Shown: positions 1 through 6,161 of the stretch, in pieces | How positions within the stretch are numbered: position 1 is the first letter of the stretch | How the letters are laid out: each line of letters begins with the position of its first letter | Source: an uncultured Clostridia bacterium | Lineage (GTDB): Bacteria; Bacillota; Clostridia; Peptostreptococcales; Anaerovoracaceae | Length of the DNA stretch: 7,029 bases | Reading direction: 5' to 3' | Assembly: GCA_938009115.1 (NCBI GenBank) | Contig: CALLHZ010000076.1 | Location: 1-7,029, forward strand | Notes under the pieces: model-generated | Databases searched by the model: none | Told to the model about the DNA's origin: nothing | The model's input: the letters and a program-made list of their open reading frames with translations, nothing else | Made by a program: the position numbers and the translations under genes

Positions 1-1396
1 GGATTTTTACGAGCTGACCATGGCCAACGGCTATTACCTGCACGGAGCGGGGGACCAGGTCGCTTATTTCGATTTGTTTTACCGCAAGAACCCCGAAGAG
101 GGGGGACTGGCCATCATGGCCGGGCTGCAGTCACTCATCGAATATCTGCAGGAGCTCACCTTCACGGAAGAGGACATCGCCTATCTCAGAAGCCGGGGTA
201 TCTTCGACGAGCGATTTCTTGCGTACCTGGAAGGCTTTCAGTTTGCCTGTGATGTATGGGCAGTGCCTGAGGGTACGCCGATTTTTCCCGGCGAACCGAT
301 CCTGACAGTCCGCGGACCGGTGATCCAGTCCCAGTTTATCGAAACCATGGCGCTCTTATTGATCAACCATCAGAGTCTGATCGCCACAAAGGCCAATCGC
401 ATCGTACGCGCGGCAGGGCAGCGGAGCGTTATGGAGTTCGGCGCCCGGCGAGCTCACGGAGCCAGCGCTTCGATTCTGGGCGCCCGGGCAGCCTATATCG
501 GCGGATGCGCCGGTACCTCCTGCACCCTTGTGGAACAGCGCTACGGCATCCCGGCCATGGGCACCATGGCCCACAGCTGGGTCCAGCTGTTCGATTCGGA
601 GCTCGAAGCCTTTGAACGGTATGCCCAGCTTTATCCGCAAAACTGCACGCTGCTGGTCGATACCTACGATGTGCTGCGGTCCGGTATTCCCAATGCCATC
701 AAAGTCTTCGACCGGTACAAGCCGGCCGGCAAGGCTATCCGCATCGATTCCGGCGATATTACCTATCTGACGAAAAACGCCAGAAAAATGCTGGACGAGG
801 CTGGTCATCCGGACTGCAAGATCGTGATCTCCAATTCTCTGGATGAATATCTGATCCGGGACATGCTGCTCCAGGGGGCCTGTATCGATTCCTTCGGCGT
901 GGGGGAGCGGATGATCACGGCCAAAGCGGAGCCGGTTTTCGGAGGCGTATATAAGCTGGTGGCCACAGAGCAGGACGGAACGGTCATCCCGAAGATCAAG
1001 GTGTCCGAAAATGTGGAAAAAATCACAAATCCCGGCTACAAAAAAGTATACCGCCTCTTCGACAAGGGGACCGGACAGGCTTTTGCCGATGTGATCACCC
1101 TGGCCGTGGAAAAGCCGCCGGCGGGAGATGACTATGCCATCGTGGATCCTTATTCCACCAAGAAGTATAAGAAGCTGAGCAATTTTGAAGCCCGGGAGCT
1201 CCTGGTCCCAATTTTCGAGAAGGGGAAGCTGGTCTACGCATCGCCGGACGTCAAAGACATCCGGGCGTACTGCCTGCGCAATATCTCGGAAATGTGGGAA
1301 GAGATCCTTCGCTTCGAGAATCCTCACCGTTACTATGTGGACCTGTCTGTTCCTCTCTGGGAACTGAAGAGCCGTATGCTCGAGGCGCACGTATGA
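1..1396 (+). CDS. pncB: Nicotinate phosphoribosyltransferase, 5'-truncated by window edge
   Basis: The enzyme joins nicotinate to PRPP, with ATP hydrolysis, to give nicotinate mononucleotide, the entry step of Preiss-Handler NAD salvage in the cytoplasm. The reading frame is open from base 2 and reads DFYELTMANGYY, the conserved N-terminal block of the family. The ATG at 20 is therefore an internal Met, and the true start lies a few residues upstream of the window. About 464 residues are visible, close to full length for a bacterial PncB. Counting the ATG at 20 as residue 1, I see FGARRAHG at 140-147, whose His146 matches the histidine phosphorylated in this family. GGCAGTS follows at 161-167, GTMAHSW at 181-187, LLVDTYDVLRSG at 211-222, RIDSGD at 241-246 and SENVEKITNPG at 329-339. 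No frame break is seen. The TGA overlaps the ATG of the following hydrolase (ATGA), indicating an operon. Identification is secure; the start is outside the window. Confidence 0.96.
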   Translation, partial: DFYELTMANGYYLHGAGDQVAYFDLFYRKNPEEGGLAIMAGLQSLIEYLQELTFTEEDIAYLRSRGIFDERFLAYLEGFQFACDVWAVPEGTPIFPGEPILTVRGPVIQSQFIETMALLLINHQSLIATKANRIVRAAGQRSVMEFGARRAHGASASILGARAAYIGGCAGTSCTLVEQRYGIPAMGTMAHSWVQLFDSELEAFERYAQLYPQNCTLLVDTYDVLRSGIPNAIKVFDRYKPAGKAIRIDSGDITYLTKNARKMLDEAGHPDCKIVISNSLDEYLIRDMLLQGACIDSFGVGERMITAKAEPVFGGVYKLVATEQDGTVIPKIKVSENVEKITNPGYKKVYRLFDKGTGQAFADVITLAVEKPPAGDDYAIVDPYSTKKYKKLSNFEARELLVPIFEKGKLVYASPDVKDIRAYCLRNISEMWEEILRFENPHRYYVDLSVPLWELKSRMLEAHV

Positions 1397-2334
1397 TGAT
1401 CGAAAACACTTTCGCCGGTTCCGACGGCAGAAGCCGGATCCGCAGTTACCGGACAGAGACACCGGCCCAGCCCCGGGCGATCCTTCAGATCATCCACGGG
1501 ATGAGCGAGTATTTTTTGAGATACGAGGGCTTTGCCGCATACCTGGCGGAGCGCGGTGTTCTTGTGGTTGGCCACGATCATGCGGGTCACGGCAGCAGCG
1601 CCGATCCCGAAGACTATGGCTACTTCGGACCGGAAAACGGATGGGCGCATCTGGTGGAGGATGTTCACCGCCTGCGCCGGTCCGTGCAGGCCGATCACCC
1701 CGGCGTGCCGTATTTTATGCTCGGCCACAGCATGGGGTCCTTTATCCTTAGGGAGTACCTCACCTGCTTCGGAGAGGGCTTGCGCGGCGCGGTGATCACG
1801 GGGACGGCGGGGCACAATCCCTTGAACGGTCCGGGCATTGCTATGGTGCGGGTACTCCGGAAATTTTACGGCGACCGCCATCGAAGCCATTTTGTCCATA
1901 CCATGGCCTTCGGCGGGAACAACAAAAAAGTCGGCTCTCCGGCCAACCTGTACGAATGGCTTTCCAGCGACCGGACGGTGAGCGATTCCTATGTCCGGGA
2001 CCCCCGATGCGGTTTTGTGTTTACGCTGGCCGGGTTTGAGGACCTCTTTACGCTTTTGGACAGGGTATCGCGAAAGGATTGGCCATCCAGGATCCCTGCT
2101 GACTTGCCGATCCTGCTGGCTTCCGGTCTGATGGATCCCGTAGGAAAATACGGAAAGGGGCCTGCAGAGGTGTACGAGGGTCTTCGGGCCACGGGGCACG
2201 ATAACGTGGCGCTTCGCTTATACGAAGACATGCGCCACGAGATCCTCAACGAAAAAGGGCAGGCCGCCGTGTACGGCGATATCATGGACTTCATGGAGGA
2301 TGGGATCGGAGACGATGGTTCAGCTGGGCGATGA
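1393..2334 (+). CDS. Alpha/beta hydrolase, monoacylglycerol lipase / serine aminopeptidase S33-like
   Basis: The predicted product is a 313-residue soluble alpha/beta-hydrolase with no signal peptide. The ATG at 1393 overlaps the pncB stop as ATGA. I prefer it to the in-frame ATG at 1294, because residues from 1294 would be antisense-like filler inside pncB, whereas the family homology begins just after MMIENTF. Visible marks are the oxyanion HG at 35-36, the GHDHAGHG block at 60-67 and the nucleophile elbow GHSMGS at 111-116 with Ser113. The probable acid is Asp248 in SGLMDPVG and the probable catalytic His is His282 in MRHEILNE. The order and spacing fit the lysophospholipase/monoglyceride lipase (PldB-like, Hydrolase_4) group, so an ester or similar acyl substrate is likely, but the actual substrate cannot be read from sequence. 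There is no clear Shine-Dalgarno site before the start, so translation probably depends on termination of pncB. The end overlaps ung by 20 nt. Confidence 0.9.
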   Translation: MMIENTFAGSDGRSRIRSYRTETPAQPRAILQIIHGMSEYFLRYEGFAAYLAERGVLVVGHDHAGHGSSADPEDYGYFGPENGWAHLVEDVHRLRRSVQADHPGVPYFMLGHSMGSFILREYLTCFGEGLRGAVITGTAGHNPLNGPGIAMVRVLRKFYGDRHRSHFVHTMAFGGNNKKVGSPANLYEWLSSDRTVSDSYVRDPRCGFVFTLAGFEDLFTLLDRVSRKDWPSRIPADLPILLASGLMDPVGKYGKGPAEVYEGLRATGHDNVALRLYEDMRHEILNEKGQAAVYGDIMDFMEDGIGDDGSAGR

Positions 2335-2980
2335 CTGGGACGCGCTTCTCGCAGAAGAATTCAAAAAAGAGTATTATCTGGCGCTGCGCGCGTTTCTGAA
2401 AAATGAATATAGCACCCGCCGGATCTATCCGGATATGCACGATATTTTCAATGCGCTGAAAGCGACGCCGTACAGCGCCGCGAAAGTCGTGATCCTGGGC
2501 CAGGATCCTTACCACGGCCCGGGTCAAGCCCACGGCATGTGCTTTTCCGTCAAGCCGGGCGTTCCTAAACCGCCTTCCCTGGTGAATATTTTCAAAGAAT
2601 TGCAGGAAGATCTGGGCGTGGAGCCTCCGTCAGACGGTTATCTGCTGAAATGGGCCCAGCAGGGCGTCCTGCTGTTGAATACCGTGCTCACCGTGCGGGA
2701 GGCGTCTCCGAATTCCCATAAAGGGAAAGGGTGGGAGATTTTTACGGATCAAGTGATCCGCCATCTGAACGACAGGCAGCAGCCTCTGGTTTTCTTTCTC
2801 TGGGGCGCCAATGCCCGGGCTAAAAAAGCCCTCATCACCTGCCCGGACCATCTCATCCTGGAGGCTCCCCACCCCAGTCCGCTGTCGGCTTTCAGCGGAT
2901 TCTTCGGCTGCCGGCATTTCTCCAAAGCCAACGCTTTTCTGGATTCCTGCGGCGCCGGCGGCGTGGACTGGAAAATTTGA
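2315..2980 (+). CDS. ung: Uracil-DNA glycosylase, family 1
   Basis: Ung removes uracil from DNA, arising by cytosine deamination or dUTP incorporation, and so starts base excision repair. The 221-residue product is normal length. Motif A is GQDPYHGPGQAHG at residues 62-74, with Asp64 as the water-activating residue; Phe77 stacks on uracil, and Asn122 in LLLNTVLTV should read the base. The second catalytic motif is HPSPLS at 186-191 with His186, followed by GFFGCRHFSKAN at 195-206. These positions align almost residue for residue with the E. coli enzyme. I chose the ATG at 2315 because MVQLGDDWD matches typical clostridial N-termini. An in-frame ATG at 2300 would add only MGSET and has GGAGG directly abutting it, too close to work. 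For 2315 the nearest purine runs are GGAGG 15 nt upstream and GGAGA 2 nt upstream, so coupling to the overlapping hydrolase may drive initiation. No terminator follows the gene. Confidence 0.97.
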   Translation: MVQLGDDWDALLAEEFKKEYYLALRAFLKNEYSTRRIYPDMHDIFNALKATPYSAAKVVILGQDPYHGPGQAHGMCFSVKPGVPKPPSLVNIFKELQEDLGVEPPSDGYLLKWAQQGVLLLNTVLTVREASPNSHKGKGWEIFTDQVIRHLNDRQQPLVFFLWGANARAKKALITCPDHLILEAPHPSPLSAFSGFFGCRHFSKANAFLDSCGAGGVDWKI

Positions 2981-3007
2981 CGGGACACAGCATTTCCCTG
3001 ACGCATA

Positions 3008-3016
3008 TGATATAAT
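3008..3016 (+). promoter_or_regulatory. Extended -10 promoter for lemA-DUF2207
   Basis: TGATATAAT is a perfect TATAAT (3011-3016) preceded by TG one base upstream, the extended -10 form that can work without a good -35. At the usual 17-bp distance there is only CAGCAT (2988-2993). The TTGACG at 2977-2982 is 28 bp away, too far to pair. The predicted transcript start is near 3023, giving a leader of about 46 nt before the lemA ATG. This is an inference from consensus only. Confidence 0.6.
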
Positions 3017-3022
3017 CATTTC

Positions 3023-3039
3023 GCTGTAATTGATACAGC
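3023..3039 (+). other. Small hairpin at predicted 5' end of the lemA transcript
   Basis: GCTGTA (3023-3028) and TACAGC (3034-3039) form a perfect 6-bp stem around the loop ATTGA. It begins where the transcript from the extended -10 promoter is expected to start, so the mRNA may carry a 5'-terminal stem-loop. As DNA the same inverted repeat could be a small operator. There is no U tract, so it is not a terminator. Confidence 0.4.
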
Positions 3040-3054
3040 TCGTTTGTAATGATA

Positions 3055-3062
3055 AAAGGAGG
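3055..3062 (+). promoter_or_regulatory. Shine-Dalgarno site deciding the lemA start
   Basis: AAAGGAGG lies 6 nt upstream of the ATG at 3069, a near-perfect ribosome binding site. It fixes the lemA start there and excludes the in-frame ATG at 3030, which would put the hairpin and this site inside the coding sequence. Confidence 0.85.
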
Positions 3063-3068
3063 ATCAGT

Positions 3069-3620
3069 ATGACCTTATATGTAATTCTCGGTATCGCCGC
3101 TCTGGCGGGACTCTATGTGCTTGCGTTTTATAACGGATCCATCAAGCTTCGCAACGGCGTGGAAGAAGCGTTTGCCACAATGGATGTATACATGAAAAAA
3201 CGTTACGACATGATCCCGAACCTGGTGGAGACGGTCAAGGGATATGCGGCTCACGAAAAAGAAACGCTCCAGGCCCTTACCGACGCCAGAAGCCGCACGA
3301 TCCAGGCATCCACGCCGGAAGACCGTTTTGTGCAGGAAGCCGGACTTCAGTCTGCCCTGAAGTCGCTGTTTGCCGTCGCCGAGAACTATCCCGATCTGAA
3401 AGCCAATCAGAACTTCCTTGCCCTCCAGCAGGAGCTGGCCGGCGTGGAAGACGAGATCGCCAGCTCCAGAAAGTACTACAACGGAGTCGTTAAGCTCTTC
3501 AACACGCGCATCCAGGTATTTCCCGGCAACATGCTGGCAGGACCCTTTGGCTTCACAAAGCAGCCCATGTTCGAAGTGGGATCGGAAGAAGAGCGGGCCA
3601 ATGTGGCCGTCCGCTTTTAA
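3069..3620 (+). CDS. lemA: LemA family membrane-anchored protein
   Basis: This 183-residue protein has one N-terminal membrane segment (about residues 3-21, MTLYVILGIAALAGLYVLAF) followed by a helical extracytoplasmic domain, the standard LemA layout and length. Family blocks are seen in order: YNGSIKLRNGVEEAF at 21-35, RYDMIPNLVETVKGYAAHE at 45-63, ENYPDLKANQNFLALQQEL at 105-123, the VEDEIASSRKYYNGVVKLFN stretch at 126-145 and the FPGN turn at 151-154. It ends in VRF, as many family members do. The biochemical role of LemA proteins is not established; several occur next to membrane proteins with DUF2207 or TPM domains, as here. A strong Shine-Dalgarno site and an extended -10 promoter upstream make it the first gene of its own unit, with the DUF2207 gene 19 nt downstream. 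The family call is secure; the function is unknown. Confidence 0.95.
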   Translation: MTLYVILGIAALAGLYVLAFYNGSIKLRNGVEEAFATMDVYMKKRYDMIPNLVETVKGYAAHEKETLQALTDARSRTIQASTPEDRFVQEAGLQSALKSLFAVAENYPDLKANQNFLALQQELAGVEDEIASSRKYYNGVVKLFNTRIQVFPGNMLAGPFGFTKQPMFEVGSEEERANVAVRF

Positions 3621-3639
3621 CCGGAACGGGAGAAGTTCT

Positions 3640-5373
3640 ATGAAGAATGACAGGAAAAGCGCTCCGGTGCTGGCTTTCCTTTGTCTCTGCCTGCTCCTGG
3701 CCTTGCCGCTGTCTGCCTCCGGCCAGAGTATCCAATATGATACGCTGGATTATCAGGTGGATCTGACCGTGCACGATAACAATACGTTTTCCGTGCAGGA
3801 AACGATCACCGTGGATTTCCTGAGCCCCGCTCACGGGATCTACCGGTATATCACCACCGGCGGAGAAATCTTTTTTCAGAGTGAGAGCGGGGAGTTGCTC
3901 AGCCTCAACGGCCGCCTGCATATCGGCGCGGTAGACGCCGGCGACGTCGAGGTGCTGCAGACCGACGAGGGAGACAACATCGTCGTAAGGCTGGGCAGCG
4001 CAGACCAGACCTTGTCAGGCCGTCAGACATACGTACTGCGGTACGAAGCGGAAGCCTATGAGGACGGAGTGGCCGATTTCGACCAGGTATACTGGGATCT
4101 GATCCCGACGGGATGGGAGACGGCCATCGGATCGGCTTCCTTTCGGATCGAAATGCCCGCCGATTTTGACGACACACAGATGGAATGGATCACCGGCTAC
4201 GTAGGAAGCGGGCAGACGGGGGAGGTTTCCTGGTCCCGAAGCGGCAATGTCATCACCGGCGTCCTGGACCGCCCCCTGGCTGCCCACGAAGGCGTTACCT
4301 TCCGGGCGCTGCTGCCGGAGGGTTATTTCAGCGGGGAGCGTACGGATAGTTGGATGGCTGCAGCGGCCGTGATCGCCAGCGTTGCTTCGGCCATCACCGC
4401 CTTGTTTCTGTTCTTCAGGTTCGGCAAAGACAAGAAAGCGATCCCTGTTGTGGAGTTTTATCCTCCCGACGAGCTGTCGCCTGCCGAAGTAGGCTACATT
4501 TTAGACGGAACGGCCAATGCGAAGGATATTCTTTCACTGATCCCGTATTTCGCGCACAAGGGTTATCTGGAGATCCGCCAGCTGGAAGCCGAAAAGAAGT
4601 TCTTCGGCAAAGACGTAGAATCCTACGAGCTGCATAAGCTGAAGGATCTGCCTCAAAGCGCGCCACAATACCAGAAAGTATTTTTCGACGGATTGTTTTC
4701 CTACGGGGATCCTATCAACACGAAGGATATCCCAAAGGAGTTCGGCGACACATTCAAAACGAGCCAGGACTACCTGGGCAGCTTTTTCAATAAAAACAGC
4801 AAAAAAAGAGTCTATCAGACCAGCTCTATGATCGCCACCGGCGCGGGCTGCCTTCTGACGCTGGTTCCCGTGGCTGCGATCATCGTGACGCTCGGGGTCG
4901 CCGTGCTTGCCCCTGAGATCCAGGGCATTGCGGCTTTGGCCGCGCTGGCTTCCTTTGTTGTTTCTCTGCTGTGCACGATATTCATGCGCAAGCGGACCGA
5001 GTACAGCGCAGCGCTGATGGGGCGATTGAAGGGATTCAAGGAATTTATCAGAGTGGCGGATCTGGAGCGCATCAAAATGCTGGTGAGCGAAGATCCCCAG
5101 TACTTTTACAATGTGCTTCCCTATGCTTATGTTTTCGGACTGACCGACGTGTGGATGCGTAATTTCGAAGGGTTGGAGATTCAGCCTCCCACCTGGTATT
5201 CCGGCAATATGGGGACGTTCCACATGCTCTATCTGATGAACAGCATCAACACCATCGCGGACGCCCTGCCTACGGCGCCCCCGGCCGACAAGAGCAGCTT
5301 CGGCGGCGGCGGGTCCTTTGGCGGCGGGTTCAGCGGCGGCGGCTTTGGAGGTGGAGGCGGCGGCGCCTGGTAG
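3640..5373 (+). CDS. DUF2207 domain membrane protein with Gly-rich C-terminal tail
   Basis: The 577-residue product starts at the ATG at 3640, with GGGAG about 7 nt upstream; the open frame further upstream lies in lemA and is not homologous. It has a signal peptide (about 1-29, with a plausible cleavage after SASG). A beta-rich extracytoplasmic DUF2207 domain follows (about 30-235, with the early HGIYRYI block at 65-71), then membrane segments near 238-260, 397-422 and 427-448. Between the first and second is a soluble region containing PAEVGYILDGTANAKDILS at 281-299. After the third comes a conserved block around residues 464-510, including DPQYFYNVLPYAYVFGLTD at 485-503. The protein ends in a Gly/Ser/Phe tail (about 552-577) finishing GGGAW, a hallmark of this family. 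The function is unknown; partnership with LemA is inferred from adjacency. A strong terminator closes the unit. Confidence 0.93.
   Translation: MKNDRKSAPVLAFLCLCLLLALPLSASGQSIQYDTLDYQVDLTVHDNNTFSVQETITVDFLSPAHGIYRYITTGGEIFFQSESGELLSLNGRLHIGAVDAGDVEVLQTDEGDNIVVRLGSADQTLSGRQTYVLRYEAEAYEDGVADFDQVYWDLIPTGWETAIGSASFRIEMPADFDDTQMEWITGYVGSGQTGEVSWSRSGNVITGVLDRPLAAHEGVTFRALLPEGYFSGERTDSWMAAAAVIASVASAITALFLFFRFGKDKKAIPVVEFYPPDELSPAEVGYILDGTANAKDILSLIPYFAHKGYLEIRQLEAEKKFFGKDVESYELHKLKDLPQSAPQYQKVFFDGLFSYGDPINTKDIPKEFGDTFKTSQDYLGSFFNKNSKKRVYQTSSMIATGAGCLLTLVPVAAIIVTLGVAVLAPEIQGIAALAALASFVVSLLCTIFMRKRTEYSAALMGRLKGFKEFIRVADLERIKMLVSEDPQYFYNVLPYAYVFGLTDVWMRNFEGLEIQPPTWYSGNMGTFHMLYLMNSINTIADALPTAPPADKSSFGGGGSFGGGFSGGGFGGGGGGAW
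5299..5370 (+). repeat. Gly-rich low-complexity coding repeat (tail of DUF2207 protein)
   Basis: Irregular GGC/GGN codon runs broken by TTC/TTT and TCC/AGC codons encode a tail of GGG[S/F] units ending in Gly-Gly-Ala-Trp. It is in frame and ends directly at the stop. Similar Gly-rich tails ending in an aromatic residue are usual in DUF2207 and TPM-domain proteins. As a DNA repeat this stretch may be prone to slippage. Confidence 0.75.
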
Positions 5374-5406
5374 GATCAATATCAAACAATACAAGCAATA
5401 TACGGC

Positions 5407-5442
5407 AAGAATGTTCGGGTAAACTCGAACATTCTTTTTTTT
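5407..5442 (+). terminator. Intrinsic terminator after the lemA-DUF2207 unit
   Basis: AAGAATGTTCG (5407-5417) pairs perfectly with CGAACATTCTT (5426-5436). The stem can be extended by a G·U and a G-C pair to leave the tetraloop TAAA. The run of eight T at 5435-5442 overlaps the 3' arm. On the opposite strand no T run follows the stem, so it should act only on + strand transcripts. It separates the lemA unit from the xpt promoter. Confidence 0.93.
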
Positions 5443-5452
5443 ATTCCGGAAT
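5443..5452. other. Perfect 10-bp palindrome between terminator and xpt promoter
   Basis: ATTCCGGAAT is its own reverse complement and starts at the base after the terminator T run. It could be a small operator for the xpt promoter about 25 bp downstream, or chance. Nothing else supports a role. Confidence 0.2.
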
Positions 5453-5477
5453 GAAGGGCATAATTCAGTAAATAATC

Positions 5478-5505
5478 TTTACAATCAGAGCGAGGCGCAT
5501 ATAAT
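5478..5505 (+). promoter_or_regulatory. Sigma-A-type promoter for xpt
   Basis: TTTACA (5478-5483) and TATAAT (5500-5505) are separated by 16 bp; the first differs from TTGACA at one base and the second is perfect. The expected start is near 5512, giving a leader of about 45 nt. The -10 lies within the self-complementary TATAATTATA (5500-5509). Confidence 0.75.
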
Positions 5506-5540
5506 TATAGATAGTTATACAAAACGGTATTTTTAGGAAG

Positions 5541-5545
5541 AGGAG
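5541..5545 (+). promoter_or_regulatory. Shine-Dalgarno site of xpt
   Basis: AGGAG in a purine-rich stretch lies 5 nt before a TTG at 5551 and 11 nt before the ATG at 5557. Spacing fits the TTG better, whereas homology to Bacillus subtilis Xpt (MEALK) fits the ATG. The two starts differ by only two residues. Confidence 0.7.
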
Positions 5546-5556
5546 ACGGTTTGCCG

Positions 5557-6129
5557 ATGGAGGCGCTCAAAGAACGCATCATGCGTGACGGTCAGGGAAT
5601 AGGCAGGGGAGTTCTGAAAGTGGACTCTTTTTTAAATCATCAGATCGACGTAGCGTTCATGGATGAGATCGGCCGCGAACTGGCTATGCGGTTTCAGAGA
5701 CTGCCTGTCACCAAGATCCTGACGGTGGAGAGCTCCGGGATCCCTGTCGCTTGCGCCGTATCCAGGGCCATGGGCTATCTTCCCGTGGTTTTTGCCAAAA
5801 AGGCAGCGCCCAACACGATGGTGGAGGGTGTCTACAGCACCGATGTCAAGTCTTTTACAAAAGAAACAGTGTCCACGATCCGCGTGTCAAGAAAATTCCT
5901 GCAGCCCGAGGACAGAATCCTCATCATCGATGATTTTCTGGCCTACGGGGAGTCGGCCATGGGGCTTACAAAGCTCGTCAGGAGCGCAGGTGCCAGCGTA
6001 GAAGGCATCGGCGTTGTGATCGAAAAGCAATTCCAGGAGGGCAGCGCCAGGCTTCGGCAGGCCGGATTCCTCGTGGAGTCACTTGCGGTTATCAGGTCCA
6101 TCACGGACGGTAACATAGAATTCGAATAA
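5557..6129 (+). CDS. xpt: Xanthine phosphoribosyltransferase
   Basis: Xpt converts xanthine and PRPP to XMP and pyrophosphate, feeding salvaged xanthine into guanine nucleotide synthesis in the cytoplasm. The 190-residue product matches the Bacillus subtilis enzyme closely from memory. It opens MEALKERI, has VLKVDSFLNHQID at residues 19-31, VESSGI at 57-62, PVVFAKK at 76-82 and the PRPP-binding block ILIIDDFLAYGES at 121-133. GASVEGIGVVIEKQFQ follows at 145-160. The length is close to the usual 190-195 residues. I placed the start at the ATG at 5557 by homology; a TTG at 5551 (adding Met-Pro) is better spaced from AGGAG and remains possible. The gene has its own promoter after a strong terminator and is followed 32 nt later by a solute-binding lipoprotein gene, suggesting a purine uptake and salvage operon. 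The leader is too short for a purine riboswitch. Confidence 0.95.
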   Translation: MEALKERIMRDGQGIGRGVLKVDSFLNHQIDVAFMDEIGRELAMRFQRLPVTKILTVESSGIPVACAVSRAMGYLPVVFAKKAAPNTMVEGVYSTDVKSFTKETVSTIRVSRKFLQPEDRILIIDDFLAYGESAMGLTKLVRSAGASVEGIGVVIEKQFQEGSARLRQAGFLVESLAVIRSITDGNIEFE

Positions 6130-6161
6130 CATCACTTCAGAAAAAAAGGAGAAACGGAACT

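Noticed and set aside
356..1462. Long minus-strand open frame (368 codons) opposite pncB
   Set aside because: It is antisense to a clear, fully conserved pncB frame, recognisable as no family, and rich in His/Arg/Gln as expected from the reverse complement of high-G+C coding DNA.
1333..2199. Minus-strand open frame (288 codons) opposite the hydrolase gene
   Set aside because: It lies across the hydrolase catalytic motifs, has no ribosome binding site or recognisable domain, and fits a shadow frame.
2977..3016. TTGACG (2977-2982) as -35 partner of the TATAAT at 3011
   Set aside because: The spacing is 28 bp, far beyond the 16-18 bp a sigma-A promoter tolerates; the extended -10 explains the site better.
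5290..5373. GGC-rich run as a tandem DNA repeat or mobile-element end
   Set aside because: It stays in frame, uses mixed Gly codons and gives the tail expected of the protein family, so it is explained by protein sequence.
4534..5394. Minus-strand open frame (286 codons) opposite the DUF2207 gene
   Set aside because: Its Ala-rich start is simply the reverse complement of the Gly-rich tail codons, and the plus-strand frame has clear membrane segments and family blocks.
5374..5406. AT-rich gap between the DUF2207 stop and the terminator stem
   Set aside because: It contains only scattered CAA/ATA runs with no stem, promoter-like pair or open frame, so I see nothing in it beyond a 3' untranslated spacer.
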